From Lindgomyces ingoldianus (lineage: Eukaryota; Ascomycota; Dothideomycetes; Pleosporales; Lindgomycetaceae), in the NCBI RefSeq assembly GCF_010093535.1, contig NW_022985165.1, positions 226,650 through 290,649 on the forward strand: a stretch of 64,000 nucleotides of DNA, written 5' to 3'. The number at the start of each line of letters is the position of its first letter. Within the stretch, counting starts at the first letter, position 1. This document shows positions 34,491-46,597 of this stretch, one piece after another. A program made the position numbers and the translations under genes. The notes beneath the pieces are model-generated. The model was not told the origin of the DNA and did not search any database. It worked only from the letters and a program-made list of their open reading frames with translations.

Positions 34491-35881
34491 ATGCTGTTTT
34501 ACGTGATATGGTTCGTACTCAACTCAGCCTCCGCAAATGCAAACGTTTTGCCCTCTCTCAGCCCCTCAATATCGGACCCCACCATCACCCCAGCGCCTCA
34601 GCTACCCCCGCTCGAGCTCCTCCGGAAGCAAAATGATAACCGGTTCTTGGGATGGGTGAGTTACAAAGGCGCCTGGACCTCGGAGCAGTGTGATCTTGGA
34701 GGCACATATTATCAGAGTGGGAGTTTTGCAAGGTGTTGCGCGACGTCGGTTGCGAGCTGTAATGTGGTTATTGGGTGTGTGGATGGGAGCTTGATTTATG
34801 GGTATTCGACGGGGACGGTGTCGAGGAGGACTTATGCTTGGTATGTTAGATTTACTTACTTCGATTTTTTCAGACCTTGTGATGGGAATGGAGTGTCTGG
34901 GTAAATTTGAAGCGCAATAGGTCGAGAACTGATATATGATGTGATATAGCACCGATGTCTTCACAGATCTTACAGATCGATCCTTCACGATATGCAACAC
35001 TGGGTTTATTTTCGAAAACACGAAAGACTCAAGTCCGCATTCGAATATCTTTTGTGGAGTGAGCTCCCTAAATTGGAGCTACTATCGCGTTAAGCCCGAG
35101 GAGACGTCGTCAAGTATAAGCCCAATCTACCTTATTGATTGATGTCTGCTTACCATTCATTGCAGCCCCTACCCCTACACCCTCATCCACACCTCAATCA
35201 ATCACGGCAACGCCCACCTCAACGCCGACCTCCTCCTCTACCGCTGCCCCCATCGAATCCCCTACATCAAAGAAATCCTCAAGTAAAGCCTGGATCGCAG
35301 GTGTCGTTGTCGGACCCATTGCAGCAATTGCCATAGGAGCTTTAGTCGTTTGGATAATCCTGCTGAAACGCAAGCACAAGAAAGAAGACGGGAACCCACC
35401 AGCATCGATTCCACAAACCCCTCACCCACCTTATTCCCCAGGCGGTCCTAACGGCCAACCGCCACGAGAATCCTACATACCGTACAACCCGCAGATGCAG
35501 CAAGGGCAAGGGCATCCACCAGGCATGCTTCCGTACCCGATGGATGCGCAACGCACAAGCTACATGTCCAATGGACACTCGCCGACGAGCCCGACTACGG
35601 CGTCGAACTCCCCGATGCCGCAGGCGAGTCCGTATGGACCGCTTTCACATAGTCCGCAGCCAGGACAGCAAGGTTATCAGCAACAGCAACAACAGTGGCA
35701 ACCCATTCAGCAGCCGACGAGTCCCCAGATGATGAGTCCACAGTATACACCGCAGCAACCCATTCTGGTCGATGCGGGAGGTTTGCATAAGACACCAAGT
35801 CCACAGCCGTTGAATGGGAATAATGGAATGTACTCAACGCAGCCAGAGTTGGTGCCTCCGCCACAGCAGATTGTGAGGTAG
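34491..35881 (+). CDS. Single-pass membrane protein with cysteine-rich ectodomain and Pro/Gln-rich cytoplasmic tail
   Basis: Exons 34491-34840, 34950-35113 and 35166-35881 give 409 aa. A signal peptide (MLFYVIWFVLNSASANA) is followed by an ectodomain with about nine cysteines (WTSEQCDLGG, FARCCATSVASC, TICNTGF, NIFCGV). A Ser/Thr/Pro-rich stalk (TPTPTPSSTP...), one membrane segment (AWIAGVVVGPIAAIAIGALV) and a KRKHKKE stop-transfer sequence follow. The tail of about 170 residues is rich in Pro, Gln, Ser and Tyr. This layout is shared by fungal cell-wall sensors of the WSC/Mid2 kind, but I do not see a true WSC domain. A sensing or wall-linked role is inference. The upstream ATG at 34468 is out of frame and closed after 12 codons. 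Intron 1 is 109 nt; earlier acceptors would introduce stops. Confidence 0.75.
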
Positions 35882-38457
35882 AATGAGGGTTAGATTGGGT
35901 GGTAAGATGAATGATGTGATGTATTGTAGCTAGGATGAGATTTGTTATGTGGCTAGTGTCAGGCAAGGAGGTTTCATGGAACATCCCAGTCGCTGGTCTA
36001 TTGGATTTCGCCTTGACGAAGGAAGAAAGTAGGATATATTTCGTAAGGCTGGAGTATGTCTCGGACGGAGAAAGCCACGATGGACCGACGGTGAGCTCGC
36101 TGATGGGATGGATGACTTGGCTTGGCTTTGAGCCAAAACCTTGGAGCTAAACCCTTGGGGGTACTTCTTTACTTTTCTTCCGCCATTCGCTGGATACCCT
36201 TCCACTGGTAATGTAGTCTGACCGGTACTCAAGTTGTGTATTACTGAGTATATTGTGTTTATCTCAGGTTTATTCCCAAAATATGATCTGTTCCCGTCCC
36301 GGAGTGAGCGTTGGGCAATTCGCCGTTGCGAAGCTGACTATTTGAACACCCATCACAGCTATTGTGGGGAAGGGAATTGTAATCATCGCCAATCTGATCT
36401 CAGATCCTATCCATAATACCGACCTCAATTATCGTTCGGCGGACAAGGACTTCGTCCACATCTGTGGTACTATTACCCAAGCCTCTAGGGTTTACCTAGA
36501 GCATCATGGATTTCCCAGTTCAGCCAGAATGCTCTCTCTGAGGCAAGATCGCTCTTCCGGACATGCGAGGAGCCACAACGCGAATCCACTCCGCAAGACC
36601 GGATAACGGATATTGTAAGGGGGAGAATTCCACCAACGAGGCGCTTTCGCAGAAGTCATACGTCTGCGCGCTACGAGAACTGGTGGATGCTACCAACTTA
36701 ACGGACGGTGTCTTGCATAGATGATTGCGCGGCATTTAGCGTAACTAGAATGGGAACGTAGGCCATGAAATGTGATGACGGTGTGCAGCACTCTTCGGAT
36801 CGGAGTGTGGGGAGACACTTGTGACAGAGAGGGATGATGGATGGTAGCACAAACGCACCGCTGAGGAGGATGATGTGGAAAAGGGATCCTGCCTGTCAGC
36901 TTGCGGACTTGGATACTGTCGCAAGCTGTTCGTCCGACGGATCAAATTCGGCGACGGGAATACCGTCGCGATTCGTTATGTTTAGTAAAGGAACCATAGC
37001 GGTAGGATGACAACCTAAGGCTTGCACGACTGCTGGAAACCTCTGCGCGGCAATATTGGTGACAGACATGCGGACGACATGAACTGCAACCCTGAAAACA
37101 AGATGTAACAAGAGATGAAGAAAACGAGAGATCCGTTACCGCACTCTCGTGAGACCACACTTCGATTCTTCGGACTCGTGTCCGGACTTGCGCTCAGAGT
37201 TCGTGATAGTCGCATAACTCTCAACGCCCAATACCTGTGCACAGCCGCGAACTCCTTTCTCGCCACAAATCTCCGCTCCTTTTGCCATGGCGAACGCCTT
37301 CGCTCGCACTCTGAACATCATACGAAATCTCAAGAGCGAGCGCGTTTGGGGGATTTTCTACAGGGTTGCCTGCAAATATTTACGGTTTCAATAATCAACT
37401 GCTCATCTCGTGTGCCTCACTGGCTAATATTTGTCCCCTTTTCTTGGACCTTGAACGCGAGGCGCTTCTGCTCAGAACCAATACGGACACCTGCGATGTC
37501 ATTTCCTGGCTCGCCCATCCGCCTACGCCGTCTCCCTCCTTTTCGCTCGTGAACGTGATCTTGATCGGAGAAATACATAGTCAGCTCATCTCATCCCCAC
37601 AACGCCTCTCCGGGCTGAGTATGCCAAGCATCGTATGGTGTCGGACGCTAATTTCAGAAACGTGAAACACGACCTGGAGTAGCTAAGACCAATAATGGAA
37701 ATGCCATGGGCAAGCGTGCAACTGGATCGCGTGGTCGATGTAAGGTAGGAGTTCAAATTAGGGGCGTCTGCGGACCCGGTGAAGCATGAAAGCCACGCGC
37801 CTCGAGTTGCACCCGGACCTTGGGCAAAGCCAATTCATGCAATCACTTTGACGGGTTGTAGGAACTGTGCTTAACTTTTGACAACCAGTCTATTTCAAGG
37901 AAAGAAGAGCTAAATAATAAACATATATGATTCTCCAAGCCAGACGTGCTAATTTTGATCATCCCCATCGTCCGTCCCAAAATGGTAGGCGGCATGTTTG
38001 CACGCACGACCTTAACGAATTAAACAAACGAAGTGCGAAGCGCAAGCCGGGAAGGGGGCCGACAACAAGAGTGGTATATCATGACATGACATCGTGAGGA
38101 AGAATATGTGACCGAGAATGAAACCGCCCGAGACCGACATCCTTATATCGCTTTTCGTCGCTCGTCGAAGGGTCGAGGTATATGGTATTGAGTGACAGGG
38201 CAGAGCAAGCAACAACACAAACATGGCGAGTGCGCGTCGGAAAAGAACTTGGTAGAATAGAAGTGAATTGCCTGCGACGCTGTCTACCCGCCATTACATG
38301 GAATGGTAATCCCAACCCCCCTTCCCCTCCTCTTTGATATTGCGCGAAGTAGCGATCTTGAACTTGACTTGGTATTCCGCATAATACCGTGTCCCGAACA
38401 CCGAATAAGCCAAAACATTATCCTGTTGAATATGAATAAAGGTGTAATGGCGCTGAT
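35882..38457. other. Gene-poor region of 2.6 kb
   Basis: Only short frames occur on both strands. A group of minus-strand frames at 36896-37333 gives plausible-looking protein pieces, but they do not join by convincing splice sites and match nothing I know. It may hold a degraded gene or a non-coding transcript. Confidence 0.4.
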
Positions 38458-39282
38458 TTATGCACGGAATTGTTGGTGACGATGGCCATGGGCGTGTCTC
38501 TTAACCTTGGCGTATTCGGTCACGTAGACAGTTTCAGTCTTGATGTTGAGCGTGTGCTCCTCCTGCTTAGGTGATTCCGTGATAGCAGCAGCATTGACTT
38601 CAGCAGAAGTGAAGGCCGGTGTCTGAGTGGAAGATGGCCCGGGTGCCTCGTACTGGCTGCTTGGAGCTTGGCTGGACTCAGAGCCTGGTGCCTCGCCACC
38701 ACACATGTAAAAGTCGAGGTTAGCCTGAGGGTCGCAGGACTTGGTTTGGCGGTCATCCGGGTGGATGTAGGCGACCTTGGCGCAAGAGCTGGGGCTGTCG
38801 CAGCTAAGAATGGGGCAGATCTCATTATTTCCTGTCGCCAGAAACTTCCCATCGACATTGCCACTCTTCAGATAGAACCCCTCCTGGCGGGTTGGGCATT
38901 TCTCGCCACCACAGTCAACATACGAGACGTCGAGATAGTTGTAGTTATAGCCGGGGTTTGAGGTCTCAATGTAGTACTCCAATTGAGTGATGTCGACACC
39001 ACTGCATTGCGATGTCTTGGAGATCTTGATAGAAGTGCCGGCTTGATTGACTGCGGGCCTGTAGTTCTCCTGGTAGAATTGGCCGGGCTCAAGGACGGCG
39101 CCCTCGCCGGATGGGCAGCCCTGCCCCTTGAGGACTGACCAGATGTGTACGGGATAGGAGCATCGGTTGTGCACCCTAGCCAATGGCTCGGTGTCAATGC
39201 AAGAGTCGTTCAGGTTGAACGAGGTCGAGGCACGAGCAGTCGCGACGAGCGCCGCAGCGGAGAGAATAGTGATGAGCTGCAT
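38458..39282 (-). CDS. Secreted BYS1-family (thaumatin-like) protein
   Basis: Single exon, 274 aa from the ATG at 39282; the frame is open upstream, but that part is 5' leader, because the signal peptide MQLITILSAAALVATARAST starts here. The mature domain (about residues 35-185) carries the BYS1 pattern: VHNRCSYPVHIWSVLKGQG, IKISKTSQCSGVDITQLEYY and a YLDVSYVDC strand, with regularly spaced cysteines. BYS1 is the Blastomyces yeast-phase-specific family, related to thaumatin folds; its biochemical role is not settled. The C-terminal 70 residues are Ser/Pro-rich and then basic and His-rich (KRHAHGHRHQQFRA), unlike the short family members. Extracellular or wall location expected. Confidence 0.8.
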   Translation of the reverse strand: MQLITILSAAALVATARASTSFNLNDSCIDTEPLARVHNRCSYPVHIWSVLKGQGCPSGEGAVLEPGQFYQENYRPAVNQAGTSIKISKTSQCSGVDITQLEYYIETSNPGYNYNYLDVSYVDCGGEKCPTRQEGFYLKSGNVDGKFLATGNNEICPILSCDSPSSCAKVAYIHPDDRQTKSCDPQANLDFYMCGGEAPGSESSQAPSSQYEAPGPSSTQTPAFTSAEVNAAAITESPKQEEHTLNIKTETVYVTEYAKVKRHAHGHRHQQFRA

Positions 39283-40986
39283 ATCGGTTGAGGGCTGATG
39301 GTTTCGAGGCAAAAGGGAAGGATAGTAGCTATGGGCTGGTAAGAATGACGGTAACGAAGGAGAGAATGCTGTAAAACTAAAGGAGTGAAGTTGTACAGCA
39401 AAAACGAGCGTATTCAAAAGCCCAGCTTGGTGTGGTGAGAAGGGGGATCGTGGAGGGCCCTGGGGATGCGAGTACTTAAATGGGCGCGACCCAGAAACAG
39501 AGTGCCTGGCCGCCAACCCGCGCCACGCCAGGAACCCGCCCGTGATGAGGGCGAATAGCGGCTCATTGCTCAGGCTTGTTTGCTCCCATGCAAAACGTTG
39601 TGGCTTCCCGGAGAAGTCGAGGGGGTGAAGGACTTTAGCCACTAAGGGGTGGAAACAAGACCGACTAAGCAGAAGCCAGCCAATCGGACGAGCGCTGTGC
39701 CTGACTGTGCCTGATCAACCACAGAAACATGACCGGCGTCGTCAAAAAGGCCCTAAAATAGAGGAATATTACGACCGGGATTGAGATGATCGCAGCACCA
39801 GGCGGGTCAGCTTTTTTTTTTGGCCCGCATGCAGGTTTTCGCAGGTTTTTTTTCGGCGGGCTGCAGTTGAAACGGCGCAACGCATCGGAGGGCGTGAGTT
39901 TTGCGCACGATAACGCTTGTAGTCGTCTCTTGATGCAGAATGCTGTGTCGAAACCTGAGGTTCGCACATGATGATTTACGCTGCGTGTTCGTGAGGGCTC
40001 CCTGAGGCGACAAAGACCTCATTTCGGCCATTGTCGTCACGCTGGCGAGGCTGGAAATTAACCTTGGAAGCGGACGTATGCGCTCTGGACACCGGCGGCC
40101 CACGGCATGAGCCCCCAAGGGGAAAGGGGGTCTCTCGGCAGAGTCTTGCTCGCCGTCTGCGCCTGTCTTGGTCTCTCAGCATCGTGGCAAGCAGAGAGTG
40201 GAAGAATTTTCGGACTGCATAGAGCAAGGAAAACTTGTCGTCGCCCAGTTTGCCATGCTGTACAGTACCGTCATCCTGCAGAGTCATCGTGCGATAGAGG
40301 GAGAAAGCGTGCTCTCGCGCTGTGAAGAAGGTGATTAGGGCTGATGCTCGACCAGTAGCAGAGGAGAGCAGTCAGGAGGCCCACAAGTAATTTCCCAGCA
40401 GTAGCAACTGAGCGATCGCCAGTCTGCCGACAACTATCCTGCTGGCTCTGACTCGGCGCCAACCCCAACAAGCTGTGTCTAGATGAAATCAATACTCCTG
40501 CGAATGAGCATCGTCCTTTGATTTTGCCTTTCTTTGCTCTGAAATTTCGAGTTCGTGGTGGGCGGGGACGTGCCAATCAAGCCGCTTCGCACGGTGTTGG
40601 AATAGCAGCTTCGCGGTATCTCGTCGTGACTGGTCTCTCCTATTCCAACACCTTGTTCGCAGTTCGCCGGATCAGGCTTCAGCCAGGCACTCGATGACAA
40701 GCTGTTTTATCAATCTTACTCCGGCAGAACATTCAACGGCTCCTCTGTCGAGACACTACACAGCAAACGAGACGTTCCAAGGTTTGACCTTCCAACCTTA
40801 GAAGCTTCATTCTGATCACGTGTTACTTCCCTTCCCCTACATCTTTTCGTCTCCCCATGGCAAGCCCAACTTGCTCAGTGGAACTCACCGTGCGCTTTTC
40901 TACCCATCTTCTATCTTGCTCATCTGTCGCAGCAGACACCGGACTACCTCGACCAACATAGCCGGCTTCGTCACACATAGATTCAG
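39283..40986. other. Intergenic region
   Basis: Promoter of the BYS1-type gene, then about 1.3 kb with short, overlapping frames and a T10 run near 39812. No gene recognised before the dehydrogenase pseudogene. Confidence 0.45.
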
Positions 40987-42012
40987 GTTTCCGAGACACC
41001 GGATCTGTCTAGGAATATCGCGGTGATCACAGGTGGGCAGGCAGGTATCGGGCGGGAGATCACCGCCCAACTCCTGCTCTACGGTATAACGAAGGTCTAC
41101 ATCCTTGCGAGGAATGAGTCAGGTACTTCGGGTCGATCTAGGAATGGGCGACTAAGCACAGCATTGAGAAGGACGACGTCCAAATAAGAACCGAATTCGT
41201 GCAATGTGACTTAAGCTTGATCAAGGATGTTTCACGCGTCGCTAATGAGCTCCTCGCCAGATTGGACCGGCTAGATATATTCATGAACAACGCTGGTACG
41301 TTACAGCTAAATTGATTGTTCATCGTACAGCCTCTTGTCTCACCTATGTCCAGCGATGACTCTCACCACGGACTACGACCTTGAGTCAGATGGCATCGAA
41401 ATCATGTTTACAACAAACTACGTTGGCCACTTCACCCTCGCCAATATTTTCATGCCTCTTATTGAAAAGACATCCACCGATTACGGAGATGCCCGAATAG
41501 TGAACCCGACTTTGTCCCTCTACATGATGTACCGATAACTCAAACCATCCGGCCTCATTCACCAACTAAGACGAAATCCCTGGCAATATGGGACAGCTTT
41601 TGGCGATATGTGCGAAGCAAGCCAGCAATTGCCCTCTTCACTCAAGAACTCTCGAGCCGCCTACAGAAGAAAGGCCTAGGCAGAGTCTACGTCAACAGCT
41701 TCTTCTCCGGGAACATCCCCACGGATGCACGGATTTGGTGGAAGCAAATGGCAGGCAGCGTGTTCCACACCTTGATCAAACGGACTTGCCAGCTCATCGG
41801 ACAGTCTCCTGCCGATGGAGCAACGTTTGCTGTGTCTCTTGCCACAAGTCAGGCGGTTGAAAACACGATATCAGATCCAAATACTTCGTTCTGATTGCCT
41901 CTCAGAACAAGCCTAGCACTCTCGCCGAAGACAAGGACCTAGCCAAGAACCTCTAGTACTGGGCTGATCATGTTTTCGCCGACATCCTTGCCCAAGGTTG
42001 GACTGAAGAGAG
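40987..42012 (+). pseudogene. Short-chain dehydrogenase/reductase pseudogene (WW-oxidoreductase-like)
   Basis: Pieces of one classical SDR lie in order in different frames. The nucleotide-binding motif is at about 41023-41060 (IAVITGGQAGIG). Next come LDRLDIFMNNA near 41290, a likely intron 41295-41352, and FTTNYVGHFTLANIFMP near 41405-41460. The catalytic Tyr-X3-Lys (RYVRSKPAIALF) is near 41605-41630 and the C-terminal AEDKDLAKNL near 41920-41953. The lesions are a frame change at about 41115-41155, another at about 41500-41508, a third at about 41868-41885, and a TAG at 41954-41956 where relatives have Trp. The 5' start is not found; the frame is closed upstream near 40978. Base composition is normal, so decay is by indels rather than heavy RIP. 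Confidence 0.8.
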
Positions 42013-45000
42013 CAATGGCACCTCAACCCCTCTCCTGGCTAGGAGTGTCATCGAAATCGGTGATCCATGGCCTGCCACCCCTCTTTTTCTTCGGGTGTTC
42101 GGGCAGCAACCGTTCTCATACCGCATCTCAGCACCTAAAGTGGAACAGAGGTGTAATCAAGATCTGCAATTTGCATCCTGTTAGCATCCTCCCCAAGTTT
42201 TGCAAGAGGTTTAACAGATAGACTTTACCCTGGCCATATTCCACGTTATGTGATTACGTGCTTACGGGGAGTCCGTTCAGATGACTCTGTCTTTGAGACA
42301 CTGGAGCGGGATATGAAGGACAAAGCGCTTCTGGCGCGAAGGGCGGTAAGCCCCAAAAAAAAATTGGCACGAGGAAAACTGTTGACTCGACCCTCGTTGG
42401 AAGTTAAATGCCTGCCCAAAGTTAGTAGGATTGGTGCCAAATCGCCGATGGAATACTGAACATGAAATCAAGTGAGGTGGGCATCGGTGTCGTCGAGTGC
42501 AGTATAAACTCCACCATTCAAGCCTCGTCAACTCATCCTTCCCGCGAGCCGCGCCGAAGGCCACCTCAGACCCGAAGGATCGCCGTTTTCTGATTCCAAG
42601 GGTCTGGATCTGTAAACTAGTGTATTTCTGCATCGGAAATCCACAAATTTTCCCACTTGAACTCGCTACGAGTTTCCAAAAGACGAGAATTCTTCGGACT
42701 CAGCTTCTCCGTGGCTTCATCAAGCTGAACGCAACTCTCTCTCGACCACTCGACTTCCACTAGCTCACCGATCAACCAGGTTCAAACAATGTTTTGATAG
42801 AACATTGATAGACGCACTCAGATTGGCAGGGATGTGAGACTGCGAGCAACACACCGGCACATCAAGGTACCATAAAATGCAGTAGGCGACATACACTTGG
42901 CCTATCATCGGTAATTTCTATACTTGGCCACGAGGCACCCCAAACACCTGCTGTTACGATGCGCAAGCCTCGAAAGATGTGGGAACGCAAACATGTTTCC
43001 ATCTGGATCCACTCTTTCGCCCGCATCCAACGCTAGTCACGCAGTTCATGCATGTCACACCTGCTCCCTACCAATTTTGAAGGCCCAATCATTTTTCCGT
43101 CCCGACCTAATCATGTGGGCTTGAGGCTTCGGCATCATTTCCCTTCCAGTAATGCTATGCAGCTTGAGCTAGACAATTTTGAGAAACGCAATCCCTCAAT
43201 CGTGATAATTGCTTCTGGCAGTCGATGCGTGAGGGTCCGAAGCAGAGACAGAAGCATCCGTCAGTCCATGTGAATCCTTTGCACGATGAGATGATGGGAT
43301 TTGCGCTGAGACCGAAAGTAACCGATCTAGTTAAGGCAAGGATCACAGGGTCCGATACGATGATTCTGAACGACATTCTCGCATCATCCAGCCGGCCGAA
43401 GCTGCGACCGACTGTCACCATCTATCTTCGGAATCTACTCAATACCGGGATCTGGAAGCTGTCTGGATAAGGACTGCCAACGTCGCTGAACCAATACCTT
43501 GTTTGTTTGCCGCTCTGGACGGCTATATTAATTCAAAATACCCCTCACTCGACCCCCCCTAGAGACTTGAATCCTTGCATTTCGACCCAATTCCCTGGAT
43601 CATCGCTTGGCATGCATTGAACGGTGAAGTTAGAGTAGATGGTATTGATGTGAGGCCGTTGAATGGTAGAAATGGACGGAGGAAACCTCTGAAGCGGAGA
43701 ATGAGGGTTACGTCCAAATTCCTTGTCTCAGGGCACTGATAGGAGTAGAGTTTCAGGCTGCAATGCCGGACTGCAGAGCAATCACACGCGCAACGGGCGG
43801 GAAGCGCGTTGTTCGTTCGGACGGTGCTTTTGGCATGCAGTGTCTGCGGCGAAGCCACAAACGTCCAAGACTGTGCCTCAGCGCCCGTCTGGCTCCAACC
43901 GCTCAATCATTCCTTTGGCATGGCATGGTATCACTTTCAATGATTACTAGTTTGCGTTCATCTCCGTTGGATTAATGAACCCATGCCGGTTCCGGGAACA
44001 TATTCTGACCTTCTGATACATTCCCTTCCCACTTTGAGCCCATCACCTAAACCATGGAGGTATCTTCTCTTGCCTAGACTTCCTGTAGCTTGATCGAATG
44101 GGGCCATATCAGATATCTCTCTTAATTTCCCAAAAGAAGCAAGCTACATGACGTCTCAACGGTCGATTCTGACGTACATTTCACTCAGATGACGATTACG
44201 CGATTGAGAGAGAGATATATCGTGCATACGTACTCTTGTTCGAGCTCGAGCAGTCCTCCATCCATCTGTGCATCCATCTCAACAATATACGCCGCATGTA
44301 CGCCTGCCAGTCTTGGCTGGGCTGCGCCATTCAATGACCTCTACTGTACCTATCCAATATCATCACACACAGCACTCACATAAGGTGCACACACAATAGA
44401 TAGACCCACACATTCTCGCTTGTGTTGCCGACCAAACCTTGCTTTACCGCAACGCCTGCGCCCTATGTATGCAGAATCTCAACCTAGCCCCGCCCTCGTA
44501 AACGGACGTACGTCTCGGAGGATGGACATGCTGATTCTCGTTCTCGTGGCCACAAGCTCGCATCACCTGATTCAGTTGCAAATCCCTCAAGCCACAATCA
44601 ACAGCTGTGCTGTGCCTCAACCATTCCCTTTTCCATTGACTTGACTCGCTCGTTTCCCTGTCTGCTGCCTGCCTGCCTGCCTGCCTGCCTGCAACGCTAC
44701 TCACGTACGCCATTTCGTGCCCGTTTTGATACTCGTGCTCCCTGGCGCTTATCCTCGTGGTCCCACCCTGGCACGGGGGCACCGATGTCAGCCTGCCTGC
44801 CTCCCTGACTGCCTGTTTGCTTCCCTGCCGAAGTGCGGCCCGTCCCCCGTAGCCCGCTCGCGTCCGTTCCCTGTCCCGTTATCGGTGTGATATTTATGCA
44901 CGGGAACGGGTGAATGTCATGTATTGCAAGTCAGTCAGTCAGTGAGCTCCTCGTTTGCTGTTTGCCGGCTGGAGGCTGCGGCTCCAGGGATCGGGATTGA

Positions 45001-46597
45001 GGGCTCTTGCATTTTTAGGCTTTAGATTTTGTAGAATACGGTTTCGGTAGTTAGGAAAGTTTGGCGTTGAGAGAGGGGTTATTGGGCTGTTGTTGGGGGT
45101 TTTTTTTTATTAGAATGATTTGTCCGGGGGGTTGACGTGTGCGTCCGTATAGTCCTGCCTGTTTTTTTTGTCCGCTGAGGCATTTGTTTTCATGCAAGTA
45201 ATTTCTGTGCTATGAATATCACGGCGCATAACTGAGGATTGAGGATTGAGGCTTGAGTGGCGAATTTGTGGCAGTGTCGGTGCTGTCCGGTGAGGGTGTG
45301 TAGAGAACCACTACAGCGCGGTGTGGGGAAATCTGCAGCATTCGTGGCTATGCTATGAAGACACAGCGACGGAGTGTAAGGATCGGATGGTGGGGAAAAG
45401 GATGTGTTGGATTGCAAAATCGTTGGGGATCCGTCTGGAGCGTGTCAGCAAACGTGGGTTTGAAAGTCCTTCATGAACTGTTTGTCGACTGATATCTTAT
45501 GTAAGATGAAGGACGGGTGGGTTTACCGCCAATGGAAGTATCGAAACGTGGGGGAACGGAAGACGGGGGAAGCGGGAGGAGCGGGAAGGGCGTTGGAAAG
45601 CTTCCTGAAGATGTTGGTCTTTGGGAAGGATAGGACGAGAGGATGTTTTGTTGGATGTATATCTACGGCGAGGTAGGCTCGCTCGCAAAGAAGGATTGCT
45701 GATGTTATGTTGCGTAGGATTCCACGGTCGTGGTATCGAGTGGGGGATGTGCTCGAAGCGTGAATGTCGGTATAAGCGTGGCGTATGGAAGGATTCACAT
45801 GAGTCCAGCCTTCACGCCGTACATACAGGAGACCTGTGCCCCACAAGTCACTCGCAGGGCTCACACAGCGCTGACATTGGCTGAGGAATAGTGGCGGTGA
45901 CGAGCAAGTACACAGATAGCCAGATACCTTGGAATAATTGAATTGGCGAAGAAACTCCGATTAGATCGGCGTGATCCCCTATGTAGTTGCAATACCTAAG
46001 TTGGCAGAGCTTAAGCGAGTAGGCTTGGCTAATGTTGATGAAGGAGAGTTGCAAGAAAAGACATAAAACACCCCGTGTCATGAAGACCCGCCCCCATGAT
46101 TTGAAGAGAATAAATAGAAACCTGATGTGCAAAGCTCGCTGACCACGCGCCATTTGCGATGTGAGTTGAACCGGCATCGCAGCAGAACCCCCAACATGTG
46201 AACCCCATTTATCGAAAGTCACCAGAACTGGAATGCAAAGGGGTGGGGAACGGGCTTCGATCTAATAGTAGAACTCCTGCTGAGGGGCATGAAGGAGAAG
46301 CAAATCAAGACTTTTTGAAAAGGTGTGGTGTTTTGAGGAGAGGGGGGTGAGGGGGGGATGTGACGTGAGGGCTTGAGTCTACCGAAAAAGGCACAAGCAT
46401 GTCATATTTGCTTGGCACTCCCTACGCAAAGTGAAAACAATCAAAATTTCTCCAGATTATAAACAGCCCTGCTGGGCATCAACGCTCGGAAGATCCGGGG
46501 CTTAGATGGTCGGCGGTCGGTCAGACGGTTGGTGGATGATGTATGACTTGGCTCGTGCGTTTTCCGACCATCCAACATCCGTAGTTGATGGAAGCAA
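42013..46597. other. Gene-poor region of 4.6 kb
   Basis: No frame longer than about 120 codons and none recognised. Contains simple repeats (TGCC units at 44666-44692, GTCA units at 44930-44945) and a GT/GA-rich stretch from 45000 to 45500. It may hold non-coding transcripts or regulatory sequence; nothing can be shown from sequence alone. Confidence 0.4.
44666..44692. repeat. (TGCC)n microsatellite
   Basis: Nearly seven perfect TGCC units. Related interrupted units recur at about 44790-44820. Confidence 0.9.

Noticed and set aside
42277..42633. 118-codon minus-strand frame
   Set aside because: No family resemblance, overlaps another frame on the plus strand, no splice or start context.
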